In this document: piece after piece, positions 17,002 to 26,196 of the stretch
Layout: every line of letters begins with the position of its first letter
How positions within the stretch are numbered: the first letter of the stretch is position 1
NCBI RefSeq assembly: GCF_900168205.1
Contig: NZ_FUZE01000001.1
Coordinates: 248,001-312,000, forward strand
From: Chryseobacterium balustinum
Lineage (GTDB): Bacteria; Bacteroidota; Bacteroidia; Flavobacteriales; Weeksellaceae
Direction: 5' to 3'
Length of the DNA: 64,000 bases
Program-made: the position numbers and the translations under genes
The notes under the pieces: generated by a model
Databases searched by the model: none
The model's input: the letters and a program-made list of their open reading frames with translations, nothing else
What the model was told of the DNA's origin: nothing

Positions 17002-17697
17002 TTATTTTTTAGTTTCGGTAGTCTCAGTTGTTGCTGGCGCTGCTGTTGCCGCTGCGGGAGCCGGAGCTGCGCTTTTTTTGAAAGCACTCATTACATACAT
17101 TGCCACTCTCCATCTATCTCCTGGGTTTAGCTGTCCCGCATAAGAACCCATTGCATTTCTACCATTTGTTAATACATAATGTACAGATCCTACAGTGATT
17201 TCTCTGTCTGCATAATTTGGTACACCAGAATAAGCTCCGCTTTGTACGATTGGCCCTTGTCCGTCACCACCAGTTCCGTGACAAGCTGAACAAGTACGAT
17301 CAAAAAGCATTTTACCTCTTTCTATATCTTTAGCTGCATTAGCAGGATTAAGAGGAGAAGCGCTTATTGCTTTTGAAGCGTCATAACCTGCGTTATATTC
17401 GTCCGGATTTTTAGGAAGTTTACCTTCTTCAAAAACTCCGTCTTTATTTTGAGCTACTGAACCTTCTACAGGAGAAAGACCAGTTGCACCGTTGTTTCTT
17501 ACAAATGCAGGAATTTCATTTTCATGATCTGAATAAGCATCCTGAGCTTTCATCAACGGATCGTAAGCCACTGGGAAATACATATCCGGGAAATATACTA
17601 GAGGTGCATTTTCATTTGGTCCGCAAGAATTAAGTAAAACTGTAGTTAAACCTAAAATTGCTGTAATTTTTAATACATTCTTTTTCATTTTAAGCAT
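17002..17697 (-). CDS. actE: Alternative complex III monoheme cytochrome c lipoprotein ActE
   Basis: A 231-residue lipoprotein with lipobox LLNSC (Cys25 from the first ATG) and one heme site CSACH at residues 136-140 in the usual context FDRTCSACHGTGGDGQGP. A later NAMGSYAGQ probably supplies the axial Met. The C-terminus is an Ala/Pro-rich tail. It is anchored on the periplasmic side and passes electrons out of ActAB. The first ATG overlaps actD by 8 bases; an in-frame ATG three codons later (17688) gives MKKNVLKITA, a better signal peptide, and is the likelier start. Confidence 0.92.
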   Translation of the reverse strand: MLKMKKNVLKITAILGLTTVLLNSCGPNENAPLVYFPDMYFPVAYDPLMKAQDAYSDHENEIPAFVRNNGATGLSPVEGSVAQNKDGVFEEGKLPKNPDEYNAGYDASKAISASPLNPANAAKDIERGKMLFDRTCSACHGTGGDGQGPIVQSGAYSGVPNYADREITVGSVHYVLTNGRNAMGSYAGQLNPGDRWRVAMYVMSAFKKSAAPAPAAATAAPATTETTETKK

Positions 17698-18211
17698 CTT
17701 TAACAGTTATTTCTTCTACTCCCGTTTCGATAAGCAACTGCTTTACAGATTCTACATCTTCAGTTACAAATTCCATCAAGAATTTATCATCTGTAGTTCT
17801 TGGATCTGGGTTTTGTGCCGGAGCTCCTGGATACATTTTATTTCTTACAAAGAAAGTAAGAGACATCATGTGAGCTGCACAGAATACCATTAATTCAAAC
17901 ATCGGATCAATAAACGCAGGGAAGTTGTCTACCCAGTTAAAAGATGGTTTCCCACCAATATTTTGTGCCCAGTCATGGTTCATAATGTACCAAGTAACCG
18001 TCAAACCGATAGAAACTCCATAAAGCGCATAAATGAAAGCAGCATCAGAAATTCTGGTTTTCTTTAAACCTAAAGCTTTGTCTAGCCCGTGAACAGGAAA
18101 TGGGGTATAAACTTCGTTTATTGCAATTCCTTTATCGTTGAATGCTTTAACGCCGTTCATTAGATCGTCGTCGTCAGCATAAAGTCCGTATACAATTTTA
18201 GTGGTGCTCAT
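17690..18211 (-). CDS. actD: Alternative complex III subunit ActD (DUF3341)
   Basis: A 173-residue DUF3341 protein. A cytoplasmic-like N-terminus (VYGLYADDDDLMNGVKAF) contains the PFPVHGLDKALGLKKTRI segment diagnostic of the family. Two membrane segments follow (about residues 57-80 and 103-125), then a soluble tail ending in a VKQLLIETGVEEITVK type fold. ActD is a small membrane subunit of alternative complex III whose exact role is unclear. Its start lies inside actC (14-base overlap), which shows translational coupling. Confidence 0.92.
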   Translation of the reverse strand: MSTTKIVYGLYADDDDLMNGVKAFNDKGIAINEVYTPFPVHGLDKALGLKKTRISDAAFIYALYGVSIGLTVTWYIMNHDWAQNIGGKPSFNWVDNFPAFIDPMFELMVFCAAHMMSLTFFVRNKMYPGAPAQNPDPRTTDDKFLMEFVTEDVESVKQLLIETGVEEITVKDA

Positions 18212-19595
18212 CTCCTTCTTTTACTTTATAAGTTTCACCTGAGATCTTCAAGATCGATTTTAATTCTGCCTGTGCAATTACAGGGAATGTTCTTGCGTAT
18301 AATAAGAATAATACAGAGAAGAATCCGATTGTACCTAAATATACACCTACGTCAATAATGGTTGGTTTAAACATCGTCCAAGAACCAGGCAAGTAATCTC
18401 TTGAAAGGTTAATTACGATGATGTCGAAACGCTCAAACCACATACCGATGTTGATAATTAATGCAATGATAAATGTTGCAATAATATTCGTTCTGATTCT
18501 CTTAAACCAGAACAACGCCGGAATAACAAGGTTACAGATAATCAACGCCCAGAACGCCCACCAATATGGTCCTACTGCAGCACCTGGTGAAAGGTAAGTA
18601 AAGTCTTCATATCTAGAACCAGAATACCATCCGATGAAATATTCAGTTGCATAAGCTACTGTTACCATACCACCTGTAAGAACGATTACGATGTTCATAA
18701 TTTCGATATGATACATTGTGATGTAGTCTTCCAAGTGACAAACTTTTCTAGCAATTAACAATAGTGTTTGTACCATTGCAAATCCTGAGAAGATTGCTCC
18801 AGCTACGAAGTAAGGAGGATAGATCGTAGAGTGCCATCCTTTAATAACTGAAGTTGCGAAGTCAAAAGATACCGTAGTGTGTACCGAGAATACAAGTGGA
18901 GTTGCTAAACCTGCCAATACCAAAGATACTTCTTCAAATCTCTGCCAGTGTTTTGCTTTTCCACCCCATCCGAAAGATAGTAGGGTATAGATTTTCTTAG
19001 TCCAAGGAGTTTTAGCTCTGTCTCTGATCATAGCAAAGTCAGGAATCAACCCGATAAACCAGAATACTGTTGATACAGAGAAATACGTACAGATTGCAAA
19101 TACGTCCCAAAGTAGAGGTGAGTTGAAGTTAGTCCAAAGAGAACCAAACTGGTTAGGAAGAGGGAATACCCAATATCCTACCCAAACTCTACCCATGTGA
19201 ATAAGCGGGAAGATTGCCGCCTGTACAACTGCGAAGATTGTCATTGCTTCCGCAGAACGGTTTACAGACATTCTCCATCGTTGTCTAAATAATAATAATA
19301 CTGCTGAGATTAGGGTTCCGGCGTGACCGATACCTACCCACCATACGAAGTTGGTAATATCCCAACCCCAGTTAATAGTTCTGTTAAGCCCCCATGCTCC
19401 AATACCTGTCCCGATAGTATAAGCGATACAGCCGAATCCGTAGATGAAAAGAACTAAGGCTGCATATAGTGAGATCCACCATAATTTACCTGCTCTTTCT
19501 TCGATAGGTCGTGCAATATCTTCTGTGATATCGTGATAAGTTTTGTGACCAATAATCAGAGGTTCCCTTATCGGAGCTTCGTAATGTCCTGACAT
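18198..19595 (-). CDS. actC: Alternative complex III membrane subunit ActC (NrfD/PsrC family)
   Basis: A 465-residue NrfD-type membrane protein with about 10 transmembrane helices and an N-terminal cytoplasmic stretch (YEAPIREPLIIGHKTYHDI). GIGHAGTLISAVLLLFRQRW and the loop containing MGRVWVGYWVFPLPNQ are typical of ActC, the main quinol-binding subunit of alternative complex III. It sits directly after actB (30-base gap) and overlaps actD. It delivers electrons from menaquinol to the iron-sulfur clusters of ActB and contributes to the proton path. Confidence 0.94.
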   Translation of the reverse strand: MSGHYEAPIREPLIIGHKTYHDITEDIARPIEERAGKLWWISLYAALVLFIYGFGCIAYTIGTGIGAWGLNRTINWGWDITNFVWWVGIGHAGTLISAVLLLFRQRWRMSVNRSAEAMTIFAVVQAAIFPLIHMGRVWVGYWVFPLPNQFGSLWTNFNSPLLWDVFAICTYFSVSTVFWFIGLIPDFAMIRDRAKTPWTKKIYTLLSFGWGGKAKHWQRFEEVSLVLAGLATPLVFSVHTTVSFDFATSVIKGWHSTIYPPYFVAGAIFSGFAMVQTLLLIARKVCHLEDYITMYHIEIMNIVIVLTGGMVTVAYATEYFIGWYSGSRYEDFTYLSPGAAVGPYWWAFWALIICNLVIPALFWFKRIRTNIIATFIIALIINIGMWFERFDIIVINLSRDYLPGSWTMFKPTIIDVGVYLGTIGFFSVLFLLYARTFPVIAQAELKSILKISGETYKVKEGDEHH

Positions 19596-19625
19596 TTTTT
19601 ACCTATTTATTATTTAAACTTTATT

Positions 19626-22600
19626 TTATACTCTATTTCTTACTTTAGCGTGATAGAACACATTTGGTTTGGTTCCGATCTCTTCAAGTAAATGATATCT
19701 TCTGTTGCTAGAATATAATTTTCTAACTGAAGATTCTTTGTCATTCATATCTCCAAACTGCATTGCTCCAGTAGAACATGCTGCTGCACAGGCACAAGAA
19801 TTTTTAAATTCGTCGTCTGTTACTTTTCTGTTTTCTCTCTTCGCAGTCAAAATTGTTGCCTGAGTTTCCTGAATACACATTGAACATTTCTCCATTACCC
19901 CTCTTGTTCTTACAACAACATCAGGGTTAAGAACCATTCTTCCAAGGTCGTTATTCATATTGAAATCGAACTTATCATTCAAGTTATAGGTAAACCAGTT
20001 GAAACGTCTTACTTTGTACGGACAGTTGTTTGCACAATATCTTGTTCCGATACATCTGTTGTAAGCCATGTGGTTTTGTCCTTGCTTACTGTGAGAAGTT
20101 GCCGCTACCGGACAAACAGTTTCACATGGAGCGTGGTTACAGTGCTGACACATTACCGGCTGGAAAATCACATCTGGATTTTCTGCTGGGTTTTCTAATG
20201 CTCCTTCAATACCAAGTACGCTACTTCCGTAAAGCTCAGGAACTGCCATTCCTTCTTTAAGACCATCATAAACAGTCACTTTTTTCTCAGAAGAATAGTA
20301 ACGGTCAATTCTTAACCAGAACATATCTCTCGACATTCTGATCTCTTCTTTACCAACTACAGGAACGTTGTTTTCTGCCTGACAAGCAATGATACAAGCT
20401 CCACAACCCGTACAAGAGTTTAAGTCTACTGATAAGTTGAAGTGAGGACCATCTGTATCATCAAAAGCATCCCAAAGGTCAATTTTACCTGCTGGAAGAG
20501 CTCCACTGATAGTGTGATATTCCAAAGGCTTATTCCATCCTTTATGTTCGTCATCGAAAGGTACATTAATAAATTCTGCTAAAGGTACTTCTTTTGCAAT
20601 TTCGTAACGACCCATTAGTGTATTCTGAAGCTGAACTCCTGCAAACTCGTGCTCTTCACCCGTTTTCTCAATTGATACGTTTGAAATCACCAAGTTTGAC
20701 CCGTCAAATAGAGGATAAGCATTTACCCCAGTATCTGCAGTAGCGCCAGAATCTTTTTTACCATATCCTAAAGCAAGACCTACAGATCCGTCTGCTTGAC
20801 CTGGCTGAATGAATACTGGTACGTTTTCTATTTTTACTCCGTTTACTGTAAGATTTACAAGAGAACCATCCAACTGCATTCTTGCATTAAGACTGTTTTC
20901 TATTCCTAATTCTTCAGCATCTTTGGTAGAAATTGTTAAATAGTTATCCCAAGACATTCTTGTAATAGGATCTGGTAATTCTTGCAACCAAGGGTTGTTT
21001 GCCTGAGTTCCGTCTCCAATAGAAGTCTTTGTATAAAGAACTAATTCTAATCCTGCAGCTTTAAAGTTTCCTAATTCTGCTACAGCTTGAGTACCATTTC
21101 CTCCAGCATAAGACAACATCGTTGCATTATTAGAAGAAACAACACCATTGTATAAAGCTTTGTTGAAAGAAGTCGCTCCTAAAAGAGAAGCAGCACTTGC
21201 TTTTAAGTAATCGTAGTAATTGTTTGCAGCATTATTTTTTCCGTTTTTCCAAACCAATAAAGATTCTTCGATCTGTCTTGATTTATAGATTTTCTGGATT
21301 GTTGGCTGCATCAATGTATAAACTCCTGTCTGAGGTTCCATATCCCCCCAAGATTCTAGCCAGTTAGCTACCGGAATTACAGCTTTCGCTGCTTTATACA
21401 TTTCGTTTTTCTTATCTGTAACAGCAATTACGTAAGGAACTTTTGCCAAAGATTTTTTGAAATCCTGACCTTTGTTGTTAGAATAAATTGGGTCAACGTT
21501 GTTTGTAATCAATACACCAACTTGTCCTGCATTTACCCATCCTAAAAATTCTTGGTATCTTGCTTTATCAAATTCTTTTAAGAAGTTTGCTTTACCAGTG
21601 AAAGCAACTGAACCTAATTTTTGGTTAATTAAGTGTGCTAAAACCTGTGCACCTTTAGAACCGTCAGCTAAAACAACCGCTTTGCTTCCTTTAGCTTGCA
21701 ATTCTTTTACGATTTCTGTAGCAACTTTGCTTGTTGGGTTAGCTCCTGTAACGATAGCGTTATAAACCTCAACTAAAGCTTTGTTTACATCACTTGGTTT
21801 TACTCTATATCTAGAGTCTGAGTTTGCACCCGTTAAAGACATATTAGATTCAACCTGAATGTGTCTCAACATGTTTGCTCCCGGAACTCTTGCTGCTGCA
21901 TACGAAGTTTCTAAGCTTGCTGCATTATAATCTCCTAAGAAATCAGCCTGGAAAGCAACTACCAATTCAGATCCTTTAAGATCGTAAACCGGCAATGCTC
22001 TTTGTCCGAAAACTTCCTGAGCTGCATCTAAAGCTGCAGAGTAAGGGAAAGCATCATAAGTTACTAATTCAGCTGTAGGATATTTCGCTTTAAATTCAGA
22101 AAATAATTTTTTGAATGTAGGAGAAGCAAAAGACTGAGATAAAAGAACAATCTTTTTACCTGCAGACTGAGCCTCGTTTAATCCTTTCAAAACGAAATCA
22201 TCTACTTTATCGAAAGTTTCGTCTTTACCATCAAGTTTAGGCTGCTTTACTTTATCGTTGTCATAAAGTGAAAGTACACTTGCCTGAGCTCTTGCGTTAG
22301 TTTTACCTAAATCTCCAGCTGCCGGGTTCGGATCGATTTTGATAGGTCTACCTTCTCTTGTTTTTACTAAAACACTTGAGAAGTCGAAACCGTCAAAATA
22401 TGTTGAAGCGTAGTAATTTGGAACCCCAGGAATAATTTCGTGTGGTTTTACTACGTAAGGAATCGTTTTAATTACCGGAGCTTCACAGGCAGCCAATGTT
22501 ACGGCTGCTGTAGAGAATCCTAATATTTTTAGGAAATCTCTTCTGGATGTACCGTCAGTTTTTTCGGCACTTTCCAGAAAATCTTCTACCGGAATTTCTT

Positions 22601-22688
22601 CTTGGAACTCTTTAAGAGCCAGCTTACCGGTTAGGGTAGGGTCTTTAAGTTCGTGAATACTTCTAAATTGTATTTTGTTTGAAGCCAT
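19626..22688 (-). CDS. actB: Alternative complex III iron-sulfur subunit ActB (TAT-variant translocated molybdopterin oxidoreductase-like)
   Basis: A 1020-residue fusion. The N-terminus holds a twin-arginine type signal SRRDFLKILGFSTAAVTLAAC (RR at 49-50, possible lipid Cys at 68) set unusually deep, as in the TAT-variant family. A molybdopterin-oxidoreductase-like domain fills about residues 70-720. The C-terminal ferredoxin-like domain has Cys groups CTGCGACIIAC, CQHCNHAPCETVC, CIGTRYCANNC and CSMC with later Cys. In known ActB proteins the first domain binds no molybdenum, and the clusters pass electrons from ActC to the hemes. It works on the periplasmic face. Confidence 0.95.
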   Translation of the reverse strand: MASNKIQFRSIHELKDPTLTGKLALKEFQEEIPVEDFLESAEKTDGTSRRDFLKILGFSTAAVTLAACEAPVIKTIPYVVKPHEIIPGVPNYYASTYFDGFDFSSVLVKTREGRPIKIDPNPAAGDLGKTNARAQASVLSLYDNDKVKQPKLDGKDETFDKVDDFVLKGLNEAQSAGKKIVLLSQSFASPTFKKLFSEFKAKYPTAELVTYDAFPYSAALDAAQEVFGQRALPVYDLKGSELVVAFQADFLGDYNAASLETSYAAARVPGANMLRHIQVESNMSLTGANSDSRYRVKPSDVNKALVEVYNAIVTGANPTSKVATEIVKELQAKGSKAVVLADGSKGAQVLAHLINQKLGSVAFTGKANFLKEFDKARYQEFLGWVNAGQVGVLITNNVDPIYSNNKGQDFKKSLAKVPYVIAVTDKKNEMYKAAKAVIPVANWLESWGDMEPQTGVYTLMQPTIQKIYKSRQIEESLLVWKNGKNNAANNYYDYLKASAASLLGATSFNKALYNGVVSSNNATMLSYAGGNGTQAVAELGNFKAAGLELVLYTKTSIGDGTQANNPWLQELPDPITRMSWDNYLTISTKDAEELGIENSLNARMQLDGSLVNLTVNGVKIENVPVFIQPGQADGSVGLALGYGKKDSGATADTGVNAYPLFDGSNLVISNVSIEKTGEEHEFAGVQLQNTLMGRYEIAKEVPLAEFINVPFDDEHKGWNKPLEYHTISGALPAGKIDLWDAFDDTDGPHFNLSVDLNSCTGCGACIIACQAENNVPVVGKEEIRMSRDMFWLRIDRYYSSEKKVTVYDGLKEGMAVPELYGSSVLGIEGALENPAENPDVIFQPVMCQHCNHAPCETVCPVAATSHSKQGQNHMAYNRCIGTRYCANNCPYKVRRFNWFTYNLNDKFDFNMNNDLGRMVLNPDVVVRTRGVMEKCSMCIQETQATILTAKRENRKVTDDEFKNSCACAAACSTGAMQFGDMNDKESSVRKLYSSNRRYHLLEEIGTKPNVFYHAKVRNRV

Positions 22689-22712
22689 TTTATACTTCTA
22701 ATTTTTTAGTTA

Positions 22713-24071
22713 TTAATAATGACATTTACCACACTCAAGACCTCCAATTGCATCTACAGTGATTTTACCACCATCTTTCGGGTATTGCTTTTTAAGCTTT
22801 TCGTGTAGATTTTTGAAGTATTCTTTATTATAACCGTTGTTCATATCAATTTCGGTTGTTCTGTGACATTCGATACACCATCCCATAGTGAAATCGTTCG
22901 CCATTTGTACAACGTTCATTGTATCGATTTTTCCGTGACAAGCTTTACAAACTACGTCGATTTTGTTGTCTGGATTTTTCTTGTTGAATGAATTGATAAT
23001 CGCTTGCTCACCTGCTACTACGTGTTGAGAGTGGTTGAAGTAAACGAAATCTGGCATGTTGTGGATTCTTGTCCATTCTACAGGGGTAGTTTTACCGGTG
23101 TACTGTTGTTTTTCAGCATCCCAACCTGTTGCAGCATAAATCTTCTGGATTTCTCCGTCGTAGAATGCTTTATCTTTTCCTGGCTCAAGGTATTTACCGT
23201 TGTATTCAGAAACAGTTCTGTGACAGTTCATACAAACGTTCATAGAAGGGATTTCAGATACTTTACCGTATTTAGCACTTGAGTGACACAATTGACAGTC
23301 GATTTTCTGTTCTCCAGCATGAATTTTGTGAGAGAAGTAGATAGGCTGTTCAGGCTTATACCCTTTGTAAACACCAATCCACATAATCCAGTTCCAGATA
23401 CCGTAAGTCGCTAAAATAGCTAGAATAGCCAATAGACCTTTACCGATATAGTGGTACTTTTCGTAGATTTCGCTGAAAGATTTTACTCTTGTTTCATTAA
23501 GTCCTGTAAGTTCCTCAGACTGACCTAATTTTACTAATTGTCTTAGTTTAATTAAGATCCAAACTAATAAACCAGCGATTGCAATAAGTGAAATGATTAC
23601 AATGCTTGAAGTAGTATTGTTTGCTGGTGTAGCGTTTGCTGTACCTGTTGCAGTGGTTGCAGTAGGATCAACTTTAGGCTCCTCAACAGGAGGATTAGTT
23701 GTATAAGCTAAAATATCGTCAATATCCTTATCTGCAAGATTAGGAAATGCCAACATTTCAGTCTTATTAAATTTTTCAAAAACTTCATTAGCATACTTGT
23801 CGCCAGAAGCTCTAAGTGCTTTGTTGTCTTTAATCCACTTGTGAAGCCAATCTGTATCCAAACCTTGTTCAGTTTTCAGCCTGTCTACAACACCTTTCAA
23901 ATCAGGTCCAATAACCTGTTTTCCTAATGCGTGACACGCCGTACAGTTTGCCTTAAAAAGTTTCTCACCATTTTTAGGATCGCCGTCTTGCCCGTAAATT
24001 GAAGCACTTGTTGATAGCAATAAACCTATCGCAATCAGCCCTTTTTTATAATGCTTTCTCCAACTAATCAT
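22713..24071 (-). CDS. actA: Alternative complex III multiheme cytochrome c subunit ActA with extra N-terminal heme domain
   Basis: A 452-residue membrane-bound cytochrome c, first gene of the operon. Six heme sites are visible: CTACH (43-47) in an N-terminal monoheme domain, then CQLCH (259-263), CMNCH (280-284), CKACH (375-379), CIECH (399-403) and CGKCH (447-451) in the classical pentaheme part. Two membrane segments lie between them (about 155-175 and 212-235), with an Ala/Thr/Pro-rich linker before the first. The extra N-terminal heme suggests the electron outlet is built into ActA in addition to ActE. A signal peptide precedes residue 28. Confidence 0.94.
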   Translation of the reverse strand: MISWRKHYKKGLIAIGLLLSTSASIYGQDGDPKNGEKLFKANCTACHALGKQVIGPDLKGVVDRLKTEQGLDTDWLHKWIKDNKALRASGDKYANEVFEKFNKTEMLAFPNLADKDIDDILAYTTNPPVEEPKVDPTATTATGTANATPANNTTSSIVIISLIAIAGLLVWILIKLRQLVKLGQSEELTGLNETRVKSFSEIYEKYHYIGKGLLAILAILATYGIWNWIMWIGVYKGYKPEQPIYFSHKIHAGEQKIDCQLCHSSAKYGKVSEIPSMNVCMNCHRTVSEYNGKYLEPGKDKAFYDGEIQKIYAATGWDAEKQQYTGKTTPVEWTRIHNMPDFVYFNHSQHVVAGEQAIINSFNKKNPDNKIDVVCKACHGKIDTMNVVQMANDFTMGWCIECHRTTEIDMNNGYNKEYFKNLHEKLKKQYPKDGGKITVDAIGGLECGKCHY

Positions 24072-24116
24072 TTAAATTATCTTATGTTAGTAAATATTGA
24101 ATGTGTATCAATCCCG

Positions 24117-24124
24117 CAAAAATA
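24117..24124 (-). promoter_or_regulatory. Putative -7 box (TATTTTTG) of the act operon
   Basis: TATTTTTG on the minus strand, 45 bases before the actA start codon. It is the only match to TAnnTTTG in the divergent region on that strand. Confidence 0.5.
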
Positions 24125-24207
24125 ATATTTTTAAGAAGAATTTAACGGCTTTAACAAAAGGTAAAATGTCATATAGCTTTAATTTGTAACTATTCTAAAT
24201 AACTCTG

Positions 24208-24238
24208 TTTGCTGTATTTTTAAATTATTATAACTTTG
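24208..24238 (+). promoter_or_regulatory. Promoter of the SPOR-like protein gene
   Basis: TTTG (24208-24211), a 19-base spacer and TAACTTTG (24231-24238) form a complete Bacteroidota promoter, 15 bases before the ATG at 24254. Confidence 0.75.
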
Positions 24239-24253
24239 CGGAAACAAGTTTAA

Positions 24254-24790
24254 ATGAAAAATTTCATCAAAATATTTTCGCTACTTTCTTTAATGGGTTT
24301 TTATACTATTGAAGCACAGCAGGTTGTAAAGAAAGATACCCTGTCTGGAACTGAGCTGACGATTACTATGGATTCTCGTGTAAGTGAAGCTTTATCTGCG
24401 ATTGAAGATCGTTGTGCAAAGACTACGGCAACAAGAGTTTCTTCCGGTATTGATGATGATGCCCCTGCAAAGCCAACGAAAATATTTGTTCCGAGCCGTG
24501 AATTGACAAATGCAGAAATCTGTAGAAAAAATCCTAGAATTTTAGGCTTCAAAATTCAGATTACAACGGTGAAAAGTAATGAGGAAGCTAATGAGATTAA
24601 AGCCTATTTCAGAAAAAGATTTCCCAACCTAAAAGTTGAAACAGATGCTTCATTAAGACCAAATTATAAGATTTTGGCGGGAAGCTATTTCTCAAAACAA
24701 AGCGCAGCAGGGGATTTAGCTAGAATAAAAGAGTACTTTAAATCTGCAATACCAATTCAGTACAGAGTTTTCTGTGCAGAGGCAAAATAA
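24254..24790 (+). CDS. SPOR-domain-like exported protein
   Basis: A 178-residue exported protein with signal peptide ending near IEAQQ. The C-terminal 75 residues (GFKIQITTVKSNEEANEIKAYFRKRFP...YKILAGSYFSKQSAAGDLARIKEYF) have the repeat pattern and aromatic positions of a SPOR domain, which binds peptidoglycan stripped of stem peptides. The middle part is low in structure and contains two isolated Cys. Likely periplasmic or outer-membrane linked. It stands alone between the act operon and a convergent membrane protein gene. Confidence 0.72.
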   Translation: MKNFIKIFSLLSLMGFYTIEAQQVVKKDTLSGTELTITMDSRVSEALSAIEDRCAKTTATRVSSGIDDDAPAKPTKIFVPSRELTNAEICRKNPRILGFKIQITTVKSNEEANEIKAYFRKRFPNLKVETDASLRPNYKILAGSYFSKQSAAGDLARIKEYFKSAIPIQYRVFCAEAK

Positions 24791-24812
24791 AGGTTTATTT
24801 TAATGAAAAACT

Positions 24813-24843
24813 AAAGGCTGAGAAAATATTTTCTCAGCTTTTT
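24813..24843. terminator. Bidirectional terminator between SPOR-like and membrane protein genes
   Basis: AAAGGCTGAGAAAA pairs with TTTTCTCAGCTTT across a 2-3 base loop, with T runs on both strands and convergent genes on both sides. Confidence 0.8.
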
Positions 24844-26118
24844 TTATCTGTAAAATTGATTAACAAAATCATAGAATTCCCACATTCTCATGTAATTGTT
24901 AAAGAATAAATAGACCAACATTATTCCAAGAACTGCTGTGAAAAATGACATCATTTTTGGTGATTTTCTGTAAGAAAAAAAGAGCCATCCCAACATGATT
25001 GGGAATACAAAAACAAAATGTCCTCCATAGATGTAGGAAGTGTGAAGTCCAAACCTGAAAACACAATGAATTAAAATATCAACAAGTAAAGAAAGCATGA
25101 GGATTTGTACCAATTTATTCTTGAAATTTTTAAAATAGCTCCATAAAATAAGCCCTACAAGTAACCCAATGAACAAATAGGGAGTAATCGAAGTGTAAAC
25201 ATCCATAAAAAGTGCTTTGTAATAAAACCCTTTCATATTGTGTTTTTTACGAATAAAAAAACTTGGAAAAAGAATGCTTCCGCCAAAGAAATAGGAGTAA
25301 ATCATGTCCCAAGTCGGAGTAGATTTTACATTAGAAAATTTCTCATATTGCTCCCCTGATTTTGATAGAATATTGGTGTATTTGAAATCGATTCGGTAAA
25401 GGTAAAGCAAGATAAAGGTTACGCAGGTAAGTGAAACCCTGAAAACGGCATTGCCAAATTTTTTCCAGCTTCTGAAAAGGTCTTTTTCAAAGGCAATAGG
25501 GATAAAAACTTTTACAATATTTGTCACTGTTAATCCTCCAATTGTAACTCCTGCCAAAACTAATGCTGAGCCTGTAATTTTTTTGTCTTTTTTAAATTTT
25601 ATTGCTGTATAGTAGTTAAATAAAACCAACAAAAAGAGGGTGTAAGTATAGGTTTCTGGCGTGAATGATAATAAAATATTAGTTGAAAAAGCACTGAAAA
25701 AAACGACAAGCAATAGGTTTAGTCCTATCGGAAGTTGTATGATGTTTTTTAAATATTTATAAATTTGAATTAAGCTTAAACTGATGGTGATATTACTTAG
25801 CCACGCTAATGTTAATCTGAAATTACTTCCTGTTTTTCCATCTGAAATATAAAAAGAAAGCTCGCGAACCCAGTTGAAAAAATAATAAGATAAAGGGTGT
25901 CTTTCGAAGCTTCCGCCGTTCATTACGATAGCTTTGTTATCGAAGCTGAAATATCCATCCCAAGGAATTCTTGCATCAAAAATAATGCGGTAGTGCTGGG
26001 CTAGGTAACTCCCGAAAGTGCCATAAGCAATGAGGAAAAAAATAAATATGCCCCATTCGGTGTACGAAGAAGGAAATACGATTTTAAAAAAGTTGATAAA
26101 TTTTGACTTAAATGACAC
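24844..26118 (-). CDS. Polytopic integral membrane protein, possible GT-C type glycosyltransferase (DUF6080-like)
   Basis: A multi-pass membrane protein of 424 residues with about 10 hydrophobic segments. An early luminal loop contains DARIPWDGYFSFD and GSFERHPLSYYFFNW, a layout seen in GT-C glycosyltransferases and related uncharacterised Bacteroidota proteins; no catalytic motif proves this. The start is set at GTG 26118 rather than the upstream GTG at 26157. The upstream one lies inside the terminator of the preceding gene, while a TATTTTTG -7 box (26135-26142) sits 16 bases before 26118. There is no partner gene on the same strand. Confidence 0.6.
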   Translation of the reverse strand: MSFKSKFINFFKIVFPSSYTEWGIFIFFLIAYGTFGSYLAQHYRIIFDARIPWDGYFSFDNKAIVMNGGSFERHPLSYYFFNWVRELSFYISDGKTGSNFRLTLAWLSNITISLSLIQIYKYLKNIIQLPIGLNLLLVVFFSAFSTNILLSFTPETYTYTLFLLVLFNYYTAIKFKKDKKITGSALVLAGVTIGGLTVTNIVKVFIPIAFEKDLFRSWKKFGNAVFRVSLTCVTFILLYLYRIDFKYTNILSKSGEQYEKFSNVKSTPTWDMIYSYFFGGSILFPSFFIRKKHNMKGFYYKALFMDVYTSITPYLFIGLLVGLILWSYFKNFKNKLVQILMLSLLVDILIHCVFRFGLHTSYIYGGHFVFVFPIMLGWLFFSYRKSPKMMSFFTAVLGIMLVYLFFNNYMRMWEFYDFVNQFYR

Positions 26119-26134
26119 CCGATATAATTTATTG

Positions 26135-26142
26135 CAAAAATA
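26135..26142 (-). promoter_or_regulatory. Putative -7 box (TATTTTTG) that decides the start of the membrane protein gene
   Basis: Lies between the two possible GTG starts, with the usual 16-base distance to the downstream one, and inside the frame if the upstream start were used. Confidence 0.5.
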
Positions 26143-26149
26143 AAATAAA

Positions 26150-26173
26150 AAACCCACCTGAAAAGATGGGTTT
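26150..26173 (-). terminator. Terminator after the T9SS substrate gene
   Basis: AAACCCA and TGGGTTT form a short stem about 24 bases after the stop of the T9SS protein. On the minus strand it is followed by TTTTTTATTTT. Confidence 0.65.
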
Positions 26174-26196
26174 AAAAATATTAAAAAGAATATTAA

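Noticed and set aside
20030..20260. 76-residue plus-strand frame within actB
   Set aside because: Antisense to a certain gene; Cys/His content mirrors the ferredoxin domain.
26119..26157. Upstream GTG start of the polytopic membrane protein
   Set aside because: It overlaps the terminator of the preceding gene and lies before the likely promoter.
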